A DNA stretch of 64,000 nt, from positions 248,001-312,000 of the forward strand of contig CAVRCA010000001.1 of assembly GCA_963719345.1 (NCBI GenBank), read 5' to 3'. The notes under the pieces are model-generated. The model was not told the DNA's origin and did no database searches. It worked only from the letters and a program-made list of their open reading frames with translations. This DNA comes from CAVRCA01 sp963719345 (lineage in GTDB: Bacteria > Pseudomonadota > Alphaproteobacteria > Acetobacterales > Acetobacteraceae). Position numbers and translations under genes: made by a program. Below, in pieces: positions 1 to 7,988 of the stretch; position 1 is the first letter of the stretch; each line of letters starts with the position of its first letter.

Positions 1-1115
1 TGCGGCGTGTGGATGCGGCTGCACAGCACGTCGCGGTAATGGCGTTCGAGCGGGTTGGCGCGGCTCAGGCCGGGATTGCCGACGAGTTCCAGCGCCCGGC
101 CCACCGCCTCGATGGCGTTGTTGGTCGCGGTGTACTTCACCAGATTTGCCTCGGTCGAAGTGATCGACTCGAGATCATGGTCGGCGCGCGCGGCGAGCCC
201 CTCGATCAGCATCCGGCTCACCCCGAGCAGCGCCTCGATCCGGCCGACCTCCTCGTGAAATCGCGGCAAGGTCGCGAGCGAGGCGCCGAGATTGGCGGGC
301 TTGCGTCGGTGCAGATAGCCGACCAGCCAATCCCGCGCCGCCCTGGCCACGCCGTCGTAGAGGGCGCCGATCGCGACGTTGTTCCACACCGTCACGATCA
401 GGTCGCGCGCGGCCCACTCAAGCGGCGTCCGGAGGTCGAGGGCATGGTCGGTGGCGATCAGCACGTCCTCGAACACGACGTCGTTGCTGCCCGAGGCCCG
501 CATGCCCATGTGGTCCCAGGTGTCCTCGATCCGCACGCCGGGGCGATCCATCGGCACCAGGAACTGGCCGACGCGAGGCGAGTCTTCGGCGGTACGCGCC
601 CACACGATGCCGTAGCGCAGGATGGGGCTGCCCGTGCTGTAGATTTTTCGGCCGTTCAACCGCCAACCGTCCGGAGTGCGTATGGCGGTGGTGGCGGGCA
701 ATCCGCCGCGTGCCGGGGTGCCGAGGTCCGGCTCGACGCGCAGCGCATTGATCATCGCCACGCCCGCCAGCGTCTCTTGCAGCAGCCGCTCGCGGACGGG
801 CGCTGCGACGCGCGGCGAACGCAGCAACCCGGCAAGCTGCAGGTAGTGCATGAGCAGCACCAGCGCGGTCGCGGCGTCACCGCCGGCGATCGTGCCGACG
901 ACGGTCACGATCTGCGGCAGGCCGCCACCCCGGCCACCCTGCTCGACCGGGACAACGAGATCGAGCAGTCCGGCGCGATGCAGGGCGTCGAAGTTCTCGA
1001 ACGGAAACGACCGGTCCCGATCGTGCTCGGCGGCCCGGGTCGCGAAATCGGCGGCAAGTGCCCTAGCGGTGTCGCCCAGCCGGCCGGCCGGCCGGCGATT
1101 GTCTCCGTCCATCAT
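1..1115 (-). CDS. acyl-CoA dehydrogenase family flavoprotein (C-terminus off left edge)
   Basis: About 371 residues are visible and the C-terminus lies beyond the window. Two adjacent in-frame ATGs at 1115 and 1112 follow a GGGAGA purine run. The N-terminal helical region (RAGLLDLVVPVEQGG near residue 45) leads into a middle beta-domain with KIYSTGSP and MGMRASGSNDVVFEDV, a pattern of FAD-dependent acyl-CoA dehydrogenases and their DszC/SfnB-like monooxygenase relatives. It probably oxidises an acyl-CoA, or uses reduced flavin on a sulfur or nitrogen substrate; the visible part does not decide. It diverges from the tannase gene, so the two may share a control region. Family assignment is firm, substrate unknown. 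Confidence 0.85.
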   Translation of the reverse strand, partial: MMDGDNRRPAGRLGDTARALAADFATRAAEHDRDRSFPFENFDALHRAGLLDLVVPVEQGGRGGGLPQIVTVVGTIAGGDAATALVLLMHYLQLAGLLRSPRVAAPVRERLLQETLAGVAMINALRVEPDLGTPARGGLPATTAIRTPDGWRLNGRKIYSTGSPILRYGIVWARTAEDSPRVGQFLVPMDRPGVRIEDTWDHMGMRASGSNDVVFEDVLIATDHALDLRTPLEWAARDLIVTVWNNVAIGALYDGVARAARDWLVGYLHRRKPANLGASLATLPRFHEEVGRIEALLGVSRMLIEGLAARADHDLESITSTEANLVKYTATNNAIEAVGRALELVGNPGLSRANPLERHYRDVLCSRIHTP

Positions 1116-1195
1116 GGTCTCCCGAACGGCTCGCACCGCATTACTCCCGGTCTACACCAGGTCTTCCGATAGGAAAATGGGATTTTATACAATCT

Positions 1196-1210
1196 ACTAT
1201 CAATAATAGT
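1196..1210. promoter_or_regulatory. AT-rich palindrome in a divergent promoter region
   Basis: The 240-base gap between the acyl-CoA dehydrogenase (minus) and the tannase (plus) contains an AT-rich island at about 1173-1215 that stands out in this GC-rich DNA. Inside it ACTAT-CAATA-ATAGT is a perfect 5-bp inverted repeat with a 5-base spacer. Position and composition suggest a promoter with an operator serving one or both genes. No regulator gene lies next to it, so the assignment is inference. Confidence 0.3.
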
Positions 1211-1356
1211 GATACGGCGGAGCTGACGGGATCGGGAACGGGCAGGGTCGAACGTGAATGATCGAAGGCTTGCGAAGCCATTACATCGCCGTAAGACTGC
1301 AAGCCGGGCGGCTAGGCGCACGAGTGCCACCAAGCCCGGAATGGGAGGGAACGGTA

Positions 1357-3114
1357 GTGAAACCACACCAAAAGGGCGTGGCTGTCTCGACGTGTCGACT
1401 GACGGCTCTGGTCGCGCCGGCGATCATGCTGGTCGCCCTGGCGCCCACGCAGGGCCGTGCCGCAACGAACTGCGAGAACCTGGCCGGGCTCACGGTCGCG
1501 GACACGACGGTGTCCGTCGCCGAGACCGTCCCGGCGGGCAGCTTCACGCCGCCCGGCGCGACGGCGGCGATTCCGAGCCTTCCGGGGTTCTGCCGCGTCG
1601 CGGGCAGCATCCATCCGACCAGCGATTCGAACATCGGCTTCGAGGTGTGGATGCCGCTGGCCGCCTGGAACGGCCGCTACGGCCAGATCGGCAACGGCGG
1701 CTTTGCCGGAGCAATTCCGTTCAGTTCGATGGGGAACGCGCTGACCCGCGGGTTTGCCACGGCGGGCACCGATGACGGCCACACCGGGAACAGCCTCGAC
1801 GCGTCCTGGGCGCTGGGCCATCCGGAGAAGGTGGTCGACTACGGCAATCGCGCGGTTCACCTGACCTCCGTGGTCTCGCAGCAGATCGTCGCCGCGTTCT
1901 ACGGGCAGGACGCGAACTACACCTACTTCGTCGGCTGCTCCGATGGCGGGCGCGAGGGCATGGTGGAGTTCCAGCGCTATCCCGACGATTTCGACGGCTG
2001 GGTTGTCGGCGCCCCGGCCTACGCGCAGTCCCGGCTGCTCTCCGGCTTCATCTGGAACATACAGGCGATCAACGCGACCCCGGCGAGTGCGCTGCCAAAC
2101 GATAAGCTGCAACTGCTGACCAGCGCGGTTCTCAGCCAGTGCGACGCGATCGACGGCATCACGGATGGCGTGGTCGACGATCCGCGCCGCTGCCATTTCG
2201 ATCCCGGCGTGCTGCAATGCACGGGGGATGACGCGCCGACCTGCCTCACCGCCGATCAGGTGACGGCGGTGCGAAAGATCTACGCCGGCCCGCGCAATCC
2301 GCGCACCGGGCAGCGGATCTATCCGGGGTTCGAGCGCGGGGCAGAAGCCGACCCGCTCGACTGGCCGCTCTGGATCACCAATCCGGACGGCACCGGCAGC
2401 ACCTCCTACCAGCTCGCCTTCGGTCAAGGGGCTGCCAGGTATATCGTTTTCGACGATCCCAACTGGGATTACCGCACGTTCAACTTCGACAGCGATTTCA
2501 GGTTGTTTCAACAAAAGCTTGATCCTGTCGGGAGCGCATACGATCCGAACCTCGCCGGGCTTCGCGCGGCGGGCAAGAAGATCATCCACTATCACGGTTG
2601 GGCCGACACCGCGCTTACGCCACGCGGCTCGGTCGAGTACTACCGGCGGGTCGCGGCGACGTTGCTTCTGCAGAGCGCGTCAGGCGGCCAGACCAGTCTC
2701 GCCGAGAACGCGCGGCAGATTTTTGCTCAACTGGGACAGGATCTGACCGGTGGCTCCGGCGCGCAATTGCCGAAGATCGCCGATTTCTACCGCCTGTTCA
2801 TGGCGCCCGGCATGGCCCATTGCAGCGGCGGCCCCGGCCCGAACTCCTTCGGCCAGAACTACGCGCAGAACGCGCTGACCCTCGACCCGCAGCATGATGT
2901 CGTGCAGGCGATCGTCAATTGGGTGGAGAACGGCGTCGCGCCCGACAAGATCATCGCGACGAAGTACACCAACGACGTCGTCGGCGCGGGCAACGTGCTG
3001 CGCACGCGACCGCTGTGCCCGTATCCGCAGGTCGCCAAGTACAGCGGCAACGGCAGCACGGACGACGCCGCCAACTTCTCCTGCGCCCTCCCGACCGCGG
3101 ACGGCGCGCACTGA
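1357..3114 (+). CDS. tannase/feruloyl esterase family secreted hydrolase
   Basis: A 585-residue alpha/beta-hydrolase of the tannase/feruloyl esterase family (PF07519), which cleaves gallate or hydroxycinnamate esters of plant phenolics. GTG 1357 was chosen because GGGAGGGA lies about 8 bases upstream; a longer frame opens at 1258 without such a site. Residues about 8-37 form a signal peptide ending in QGRAA, so the enzyme should be exported. The nucleophile motif GCSDGGREG places Ser at about 195, with candidate Asp417 (HGWADTALTP) and His488 (APGMAHCSGG), the order expected for this family. Paired cysteines agree with an extracytoplasmic location. A strong hairpin follows the stop codon. Confidence 0.88.
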   Translation: MKPHQKGVAVSTCRLTALVAPAIMLVALAPTQGRAATNCENLAGLTVADTTVSVAETVPAGSFTPPGATAAIPSLPGFCRVAGSIHPTSDSNIGFEVWMPLAAWNGRYGQIGNGGFAGAIPFSSMGNALTRGFATAGTDDGHTGNSLDASWALGHPEKVVDYGNRAVHLTSVVSQQIVAAFYGQDANYTYFVGCSDGGREGMVEFQRYPDDFDGWVVGAPAYAQSRLLSGFIWNIQAINATPASALPNDKLQLLTSAVLSQCDAIDGITDGVVDDPRRCHFDPGVLQCTGDDAPTCLTADQVTAVRKIYAGPRNPRTGQRIYPGFERGAEADPLDWPLWITNPDGTGSTSYQLAFGQGAARYIVFDDPNWDYRTFNFDSDFRLFQQKLDPVGSAYDPNLAGLRAAGKKIIHYHGWADTALTPRGSVEYYRRVAATLLLQSASGGQTSLAENARQIFAQLGQDLTGGSGAQLPKIADFYRLFMAPGMAHCSGGPGPNSFGQNYAQNALTLDPQHDVVQAIVNWVENGVAPDKIIATKYTNDVVGAGNVLRTRPLCPYPQVAKYSGNGSTDDAANFSCALPTADGAH

Positions 3115-3120
3115 CGCCGG

Positions 3121-3145
3121 GGGCGCCGCCGAGCGGGCGGCGCCC
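3121..3145. terminator. GC-rich hairpin after the tannase gene
   Basis: A perfect 10-bp stem (GGGCGCCGCC pairing with GGCGGCGCCC) with a 5-base GAGCG loop starts 7 bases after the tannase stop. There is no U-run, so it may be a weak terminator or an mRNA 3' stabiliser rather than a classical intrinsic terminator. Confidence 0.5.
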
Positions 3146-3207
3146 ATTCCGCGTTGCGGCTTGACTGACCCAGGTCAAAGCCTGTCCTCTGCGCCGTCGG
3201 CCCACAA

Positions 3208-3238
3208 ACTCGGCCCAGAACTCGGCCCAGAAACTCGG
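3208..3238. repeat. 12-bp tandem repeat in front of the MaoC gene
   Basis: Two perfect copies of ACTCGGCCCAGA (3208-3219, 3220-3231) and a partial third copy (ACTCGG, 3233-3238) run directly into the ribosome binding site of the MaoC gene. The array looks like slippage duplication; it could alter spacing or folding of the 5' leader. Confidence 0.6.
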
Positions 3239-3249
3239 AGGAGGCTCGC

Positions 3250-3732
3250 TTGGCCAAAATAACATTCCCCGTCGAGGCGACGCACATCATGATGTTTGCG
3301 CGCTCGATCGGCGACGAAAACCCGGTCTACCACGACGCCGAGAAGGCCAGGAGCACCGGGGCGGGCGGCATCGTCGCCCCGCCGACCTTCCCGCAAGCGG
3401 TGGCGCAATTCGATCCCGACTACCATCTACGCCCCAAGGTGGGGGAGAAGTGGTTCGGCTCGGCGAAGGGTGCGAGCGGCGTCGAGGGCAAGCCGTCATC
3501 GAGCGGCGGGCTGCACGCCGAGCAGCATTTTGAGTATCACCGGCCGCTGCGGCCCGGCGACGTCCTGACGGTCGAGACCAAGCCCGGGAAAACCTGGGAG
3601 AAGGAAAGCAAGCGGGCCGGCAAGCTGATGTTCACCGAGCGCGTAACCGAATACCGTGACCAGAAGGGCGAACTCGTGGTCACGGCACGCAGCGTCGGCG
3701 TGCGGACCGAGCGGCCAGTGGACGCGGGCTGA
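3250..3732 (+). CDS. MaoC-N / FAS1-dehydratase-like hydratase subunit
   Basis: 160 residues. TTG 3250 is chosen because GGAGGAGG lies about 6 bases upstream and the protein then starts MAKITFPVE. It resembles the N-terminal half of a double-hotdog (R)-hydratase (MaoC-N, PF13452): a FARSIGDENPVYHD segment near residue 17 and PPTFPQAVAQFD near residue 40. It lacks the catalytic Asp-His pair of the downstream partner, as do HadA-type subunits. The gene lies 13 bases before the MaoC gene that supplies that pair, so the two products probably form one heterodimeric 3-hydroxyacyl-CoA dehydratase or enoyl-CoA hydratase. Confidence 0.8.
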   Translation: MAKITFPVEATHIMMFARSIGDENPVYHDAEKARSTGAGGIVAPPTFPQAVAQFDPDYHLRPKVGEKWFGSAKGASGVEGKPSSSGGLHAEQHFEYHRPLRPGDVLTVETKPGKTWEKESKRAGKLMFTERVTEYRDQKGELVVTARSVGVRTERPVDAG

Positions 3733-3745
3733 AGGGGGCAGGCGA

Positions 3746-4168
3746 ATGGCACTGAAGGCAAGCGAACTCAAGGTCGGCGACACGCATTCGGAGCGTGTCG
3801 TGGAAAACCTCTCGCGCACCCAGCTCGTCCAGTACGCGGGCGCGTCGGGCGACTACAACCCGCTGCACACCGACGATCTCTACACGCGGGAAGCCGCCGG
3901 GTACAAGAGCGTCTTCGCGCATGGCATGCTGTCGATGGGGCTGACCGGCAAGATGCTGACGAACTATGTCGGCGACGGCCGGCTGACCAAGTTCGGCGTG
4001 CGCTTCACCAACCAGGTCTGGCCGGGCGACACCCTGGATGCGAAGGCGACCGTCGCCGGCATCCGTGAAGAGGGTGGCCAGAAGCTGGTCGATCTCACCG
4101 TCTCGACCATCAACCAGGACGGCAAGGAGGTGGTCAGCGGCTCGGCCACGGCTCGGGTAGACCCGTGA
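3746..4168 (+). CDS. MaoC-like (R)-specific enoyl-CoA hydratase, catalytic subunit
   Basis: 140 residues from ATG 3746, preceded by a GGGGGCAGG purine run. The hydratase-2 signature YAGASGDYNPLHTD (about residues 29-42) carries the catalytic Asp and His of the MaoC fold (PF01575), followed by FAHGMLSMGLTGK. It acts on 2-enoyl-CoA or the reverse 3-hydroxyacyl-CoA dehydration and is expected in the cytoplasm. Start and stop positions put it in one transcription unit with the preceding MaoC-N gene and possibly the methyltransferase that starts 25 bases later. Confidence 0.85.
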   Translation: MALKASELKVGDTHSERVVENLSRTQLVQYAGASGDYNPLHTDDLYTREAAGYKSVFAHGMLSMGLTGKMLTNYVGDGRLTKFGVRFTNQVWPGDTLDAKATVAGIREEGGQKLVDLTVSTINQDGKEVVSGSATARVDP

Positions 4169-4193
4169 GACGGGCAGGGCGGAGCTGAAAACG

Positions 4194-5105
4194 ATGGCCG
4201 ACACCATACTGCAGTCCGAGAACAGTGCTCGGCAAGCGAAGACACTGCAGTGCAAGATCTGCGGGGCGCCAGCGCCGGAGATCTTTCGGGTGCCGTCGTC
4301 CAAGAAGACCGGACACCCGTTTCCAGATCTGCCCGACGATTGTCCTTATTACGAATGCACTCGGTGCGGCTTCTGTTTCTCGACCCACATCGACAATGCC
4401 GACCACACCGGGGTCTATGACGACGAATACTGGGAGAACCAGGACCCCGACTGGTACGGGCGCGTCAGCGAGACGATCCGGCTCGTGCTGCTGGCAAATC
4501 GGTTGCTCGGCAAGCGGCCGGACGAGCTGGAGGTGCTGGATTTCGGCTGCGGCATGGGCACCTTCGTCGAGACCTGCCGCAAGAGCCTGCAACTCCAGGC
4601 TTGGGGCACCGACATAATCCAGCCGAAGTTCGCCAAGGAGTACTTCCTGCCGAAGCTCGATCGGAAGTTCGACATCATCACGGCCTGCGAGGTGATCGAG
4701 CACATCCCGACCCCCCGCGAGACGCTCGGGTTCATCCGCGACCACCTGGTTCCCGGGGGCGTGTTCGCCTTCCAGACCGCGGAGTATCAGAGTGGGAGCG
4801 GCCGCGATTGGTGGTATGTCGGACCCGATAACGGGCATATTAGCCTGTACTCGCGCGGTGCGCTCGATCGGCTGTTCACCGATCTCGGCGGCACCGACCG
4901 GCTGTTGTGGCGGGAATATCCCGGAGTTCAGGCGTGGCAGTTCGGTGGCCCGACGGACCGGCCGGGGTTGCACGGGCTGGAGGCGCGTTGTCAGACCGCC
5001 GAGCGGGAGCTGGCGGCAATGCGCGCCAGCACGTCCTGGGCGGTGACGGCGCCGTTGCGCGCTTTCGTCCAGGGGTTCAAGCGGCGGCCCGGCGGCTCAG
5101 GCTGA
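4194..5105 (+). CDS. class I SAM-dependent methyltransferase with N-terminal zinc ribbon
   Basis: 303 residues. The N-terminus has two cysteine pairs (CKICG near 21 and CTRCGFC near 58), suggesting a zinc ribbon. The Rossmann SAM-binding motif EVLDFGCGMGTFVETC lies near residue 115, and CEVIEHIPTPRETL near 162 matches motif II/III of Methyltransf_23-type enzymes. Such zinc-ribbon methyltransferases often modify sugars or small metabolites; the substrate cannot be read here. It follows the MaoC gene by 25 bases and precedes the lactonase gene by 5 bases, so the genes are probably co-transcribed, though they share no obvious pathway. Confidence 0.8.
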   Translation: MADTILQSENSARQAKTLQCKICGAPAPEIFRVPSSKKTGHPFPDLPDDCPYYECTRCGFCFSTHIDNADHTGVYDDEYWENQDPDWYGRVSETIRLVLLANRLLGKRPDELEVLDFGCGMGTFVETCRKSLQLQAWGTDIIQPKFAKEYFLPKLDRKFDIITACEVIEHIPTPRETLGFIRDHLVPGGVFAFQTAEYQSGSGRDWWYVGPDNGHISLYSRGALDRLFTDLGGTDRLLWREYPGVQAWQFGGPTDRPGLHGLEARCQTAERELAAMRASTSWAVTAPLRAFVQGFKRRPGGSG

Positions 5106-5110
5106 CCCCG

Positions 5111-6085
5111 ATGCAGGGCCGGTCCTCGGAGGATGTCGCCGCGCGTTGGCGCTCGCCGGCGCCGATCCGCTACCCCGATCCCGATCTCGTGGCGCTCGAT
5201 CCGCGCTTCGAGCGGCTGATGCTCGGGCACGCCGCGATCGAGCGCGTCGCCGGCGGCTGCCGCTTCACCGAGGGGCCGGTGTGGTTCGGCGATACGCGCC
5301 AGTTGCTGTTCAGCGACATCCCCAACGACCGCCTGATGCGCTGGGACGAGGAGACCGGAGCCGTCGGCCTGCTGCGCAAGCCCGCCGGCCATCCGGACGG
5401 CAACACGCGCGATCGGCAGGGACGGCTGATCACCTGCGAGCTTGGCACCCGGAAACTGACCCGCACCGAGCACGACGGCACGGTGACGGTGCTGGCCGAC
5501 CATTTCCAGGGGACCCGGCTAACCGGCCCGAACGACGTGGTGGTCAAATCCGACGGCTCGATCTGGTTCAGCGACAACGGTGCCGGCATCCGCGGCAACT
5601 ATCTCGGCGACAGGGCGCCCCAGGAGATGCCGTTCCGGGTGTACCGGCTCGACCCGGAGACCGGCGCGCTGACCATCGCGGTCGGCGACATGGAGCGGCC
5701 GAACGGGCTCTGCTTTTCGCCCGACGAGACCCGGCTCTACGTGGTCGACACGCCGGGCGGGGTAAAGACCACGCATGTCTATGACGTGTCCGCCTCCGGG
5801 CGCGAGGTGGCGAACGGGCGGTTGTTCTTCGACGCCACGCCGGGATTTGCCGACGGCATCCGTTGCGACACCGAGGGCAACGTCTGGTGCGGCTTTTCTG
5901 GGGGCGAGGGCCAGGACGGGGTGGCGGTGTTCGCGCCGGACGCGACCCTGATCGGCCGCATCCTGCTGCCGGAACGCTGCGCCAATCTCTGCTTTGGCGG
6001 CGTCAAGCGGAACCGGCTGTTCATGACGGCAAGCCAGTCCGTCTACTCGCTGTATGTCGAAGCCCAGGGAGTGCCCGGCGGGTGA
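5111..6085 (+). CDS. SMP-30/gluconolactonase/LRE family protein
   Basis: 324 residues from ATG 5111; the open frame reaches back to 4907, but that stretch overlaps the methyltransferase gene. The six-bladed beta-propeller of SMP-30/gluconolactonases (PF08450) is recognisable from FTEGPVWFGDTRQLLFSDI (metal-binding Glu), TGPNDVVVKSDGSIWFSD, MERPNGLCFSPDE and FADGIRCDTEGNVWCG, which place the usual Glu/Asn/Asp metal ligands. It probably opens a sugar-acid lactone. No signal peptide is seen, so it should be cytoplasmic. Confidence 0.85.
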   Translation: MQGRSSEDVAARWRSPAPIRYPDPDLVALDPRFERLMLGHAAIERVAGGCRFTEGPVWFGDTRQLLFSDIPNDRLMRWDEETGAVGLLRKPAGHPDGNTRDRQGRLITCELGTRKLTRTEHDGTVTVLADHFQGTRLTGPNDVVVKSDGSIWFSDNGAGIRGNYLGDRAPQEMPFRVYRLDPETGALTIAVGDMERPNGLCFSPDETRLYVVDTPGGVKTTHVYDVSASGREVANGRLFFDATPGFADGIRCDTEGNVWCGFSGGEGQDGVAVFAPDATLIGRILLPERCANLCFGGVKRNRLFMTASQSVYSLYVEAQGVPGG

Positions 6086-6106
6086 TCCCCGGCGGGTGAT
6101 CCAGCG

Positions 6107-6613
6107 TCACAACCCCTCCGCGACAAGGTGGTCGCGCAGCCGATAGACCGCGGCGAAGAACGTCGCCTCCGGATTGGCCTGACAGAACAGCTCGAGCCAG
6201 CGGGCGCGCTGGGCCAAAGTGGTGTTGCTGCCGGTGACGCGGTGCAGCAGCTCGTCCTCGTTCTTTGCCGTGATGTAGCCGTCCGCCCAAGCCATCAGCG
6301 CGCCGAACAGGGTCGTGTGGAATACGTTGGGGTCGACGGGGCCGGGGGCCGGCGCCTCGCGTTCGGTGGCAACCGCGCGCAGGAAGTCGGCGCAGCTTTG
6401 GGCGTTGCCGATGCCGATGAAGGCCATCGGCTCGCCGTCCATGGTGGGCGGCGCGACCGGCTTGTCCCGCGCGGGCGCCGCGGGGTCGGTTGCGGCCCGG
6501 ACCGGCACGGCTGCGAGCACGGCGGCCGCAAGGCCGGTGGCGATTGCAGTAACTTTCGGTCGGATAATGACGTATCTCCTCGCAGCGGCTTGTTTTTGGC
6601 CGAACCGGCCCAT
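6107..6613 (-). CDS. hypothetical secreted protein
   Basis: 168 residues if started at ATG 6613. The hydrophobic run IATGLAAAVLAAVPVRA is a signal peptide, followed by a mature domain of about 120 residues with two cysteines (SCADFLRA and LELFCQA) that could form a disulfide. The pattern recalls small periplasmic Rap1a/HdeA-type proteins but is not a confident match. Start choice is uncertain: the only good Shine-Dalgarno, GAGGAG, precedes an ATT codon at 6568, which would begin directly before the signal peptide. It diverges from msrP across about 115 bases. Confidence 0.6.
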   Translation of the reverse strand: MGRFGQKQAAARRYVIIRPKVTAIATGLAAAVLAAVPVRAATDPAAPARDKPVAPPTMDGEPMAFIGIGNAQSCADFLRAVATEREAPAPGPVDPNVFHTTLFGALMAWADGYITAKNEDELLHRVTGSNTTLAQRARWLELFCQANPEATFFAAVYRLRDHLVAEGL

Positions 6614-6730
6614 TCTGCAAAGCCGGCCTGACCTGCCGGCGGCGACTGCCACGCCTCATCCGGTGGCCAGGCAGGACCGTAGGGCAAGGACGTGCTGATC
6701 GGGTCGGGTCAAACAGGAGGTGCCGTCGCC

Positions 6731-7666
6731 ATGCGGATCATTCGAACTCGGGGCTGGGAACTGCCGGAGAGTGCGGCCACGCCCGAAGCCCTCGCACTCG
6801 GCCGTCGGACCGTGCTGGCCGGGTCGGCGGCACTGGCGATGGTCGCCCCGTCCGTGACACGGGCCGCTGACGCGCCGGCGGGGGCACCGCGCAACGCCAA
6901 GTTCGAGCCTGGCCGGGCGATCACGGCCGAGAAGGACGCGACCACCTACAACAACTACTACGAGTTCAGCGACGGGAAGGATCTGTGGGAGGACGCGCAG
7001 GTGCTGCCGCAGCGTCCCTGGACCATCCAGTTCGACGGATTGGTGAAACAGCCACGGACCATCGGGTTCGAGGACCTGCTCAAGCAGGTGTCGCTGGAGG
7101 AGCGGGTCTACCGCCATCGCTGCGTCGAGGCATGGGCGATGACCGTGCCCTGGACCGGCTTTCCGCTTGCCGAACTGGTCCGCATCGCCGAGCCGCTGGG
7201 GTCGGCCAAATTCGTCGTGTTCCAGACCGATCTCGATGCCAAGCACATGCCCGGGGTGCGGCGCAGTTTCTATCCCTTCCCGTACACCGAGGCGGTGACC
7301 ATCGAGGAGGCGGCCAACGAACTCGGGTTCATCTCCACGGGAATGTACGGCAAGCCGATGCCGCCGCAGAACGGCGGCCCGATCCGTCTCACGTTGCCGT
7401 GGAAATACGGCTTCAAATCCGCGAAAGCGCTGGTCAAGGTGAGTTTTACGGAAACGCGGCCGACGACGTTCTGGGAAGCGATCCAGCCCTCGGAATATGG
7501 CTTTTGGGCGAATGTGAACCCCGCCGTCCCGCATCCGCGCTGGAGCCAGGCGACGGAGCGGCTGCTGACCTCGGGGGAGCGGGTTCCAACACAGCTCTAC
7601 AACGGGTATGCGCCGTTCGTCGCCTCGTTGTATGAAGGCAAGACGAGCGAGAAGCTGTTTATGTGA
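6731..7666 (+). CDS. msrP: protein-methionine-sulfoxide reductase catalytic subunit MsrP
   Basis: 311 residues from ATG 6731, 10 bases after an AGGAGG site. MsrP (YedY) is a periplasmic molybdopterin enzyme that repairs oxidised methionines in envelope proteins. A twin-arginine signal (GRRTVLAGSAALA, arginines 25-26) predicts folded export by Tat. The sulfite-oxidase-fold motif YRHRCVEAWAMTVPWTG carries the Mo-ligating Cys at about 131. Its usual heme membrane partner MsrQ is not next to it; a 102-residue membrane protein overlaps its stop codon instead. Confidence 0.92.
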   Translation: MRIIRTRGWELPESAATPEALALGRRTVLAGSAALAMVAPSVTRAADAPAGAPRNAKFEPGRAITAEKDATTYNNYYEFSDGKDLWEDAQVLPQRPWTIQFDGLVKQPRTIGFEDLLKQVSLEERVYRHRCVEAWAMTVPWTGFPLAELVRIAEPLGSAKFVVFQTDLDAKHMPGVRRSFYPFPYTEAVTIEEAANELGFISTGMYGKPMPPQNGGPIRLTLPWKYGFKSAKALVKVSFTETRPTTFWEAIQPSEYGFWANVNPAVPHPRWSQATERLLTSGERVPTQLYNGYAPFVASLYEGKTSEKLFM

Positions 7667-7971
7667 TCACGCAACGTGTCCTGGCCGTGGTGGCGGCCGT
7701 ATTCCTGGTGGCAGCCGTGGGCCTCGCGACCCTGGTCCCGCCCGACCTGCCGCTCGGCCAGTTGCTGCTTTCCTGGGATCCGGCGGTGCTGGACCGGGCA
7801 GAGGCCGGGTTGCGCGCCCATCTGCCGTCCTGGGCCTGGACCGCGATTGCCGTTCCGGCGCTGCTCCGCCCGGCTTGGCTGATGCCGGCGGCGCTCGGCA
7901 TCGTCTTCGCCGGACTTGCCTATACCTTCGCGCCCCGGCGCGGCGCGTCTCGTCCCCGTCGGCGAGGCTAG
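7663..7971 (+). CDS. small membrane protein translationally coupled to msrP
   Basis: 102 residues starting with GTG that overlaps the msrP stop (GTGA), a typical coupling arrangement. It has a hydrophobic segment at about 6-27, a polar loop containing PPDLPLGQ, a second hydrophobic stretch at about 57-90 that could cross the membrane once or twice, and a basic C-terminus (RRGASRPRRRG). MsrQ is about 200 residues with several helices and heme-binding histidines; this protein has a single histidine (RAHLPS), so it is not MsrQ. Function unknown; position suggests a role with MsrP. Confidence 0.65.
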   Translation: MITQRVLAVVAAVFLVAAVGLATLVPPDLPLGQLLLSWDPAVLDRAEAGLRAHLPSWAWTAIAVPALLRPAWLMPAALGIVFAGLAYTFAPRRGASRPRRRG

Positions 7972-7988
7972 CCGCCGACGAGCGCACC

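Noticed and set aside
1312..2595. 427-codon open frame antisense to the tannase gene
   Set aside because: No domain or signal; the plus strand holds an intact hydrolase with triad and signal peptide.
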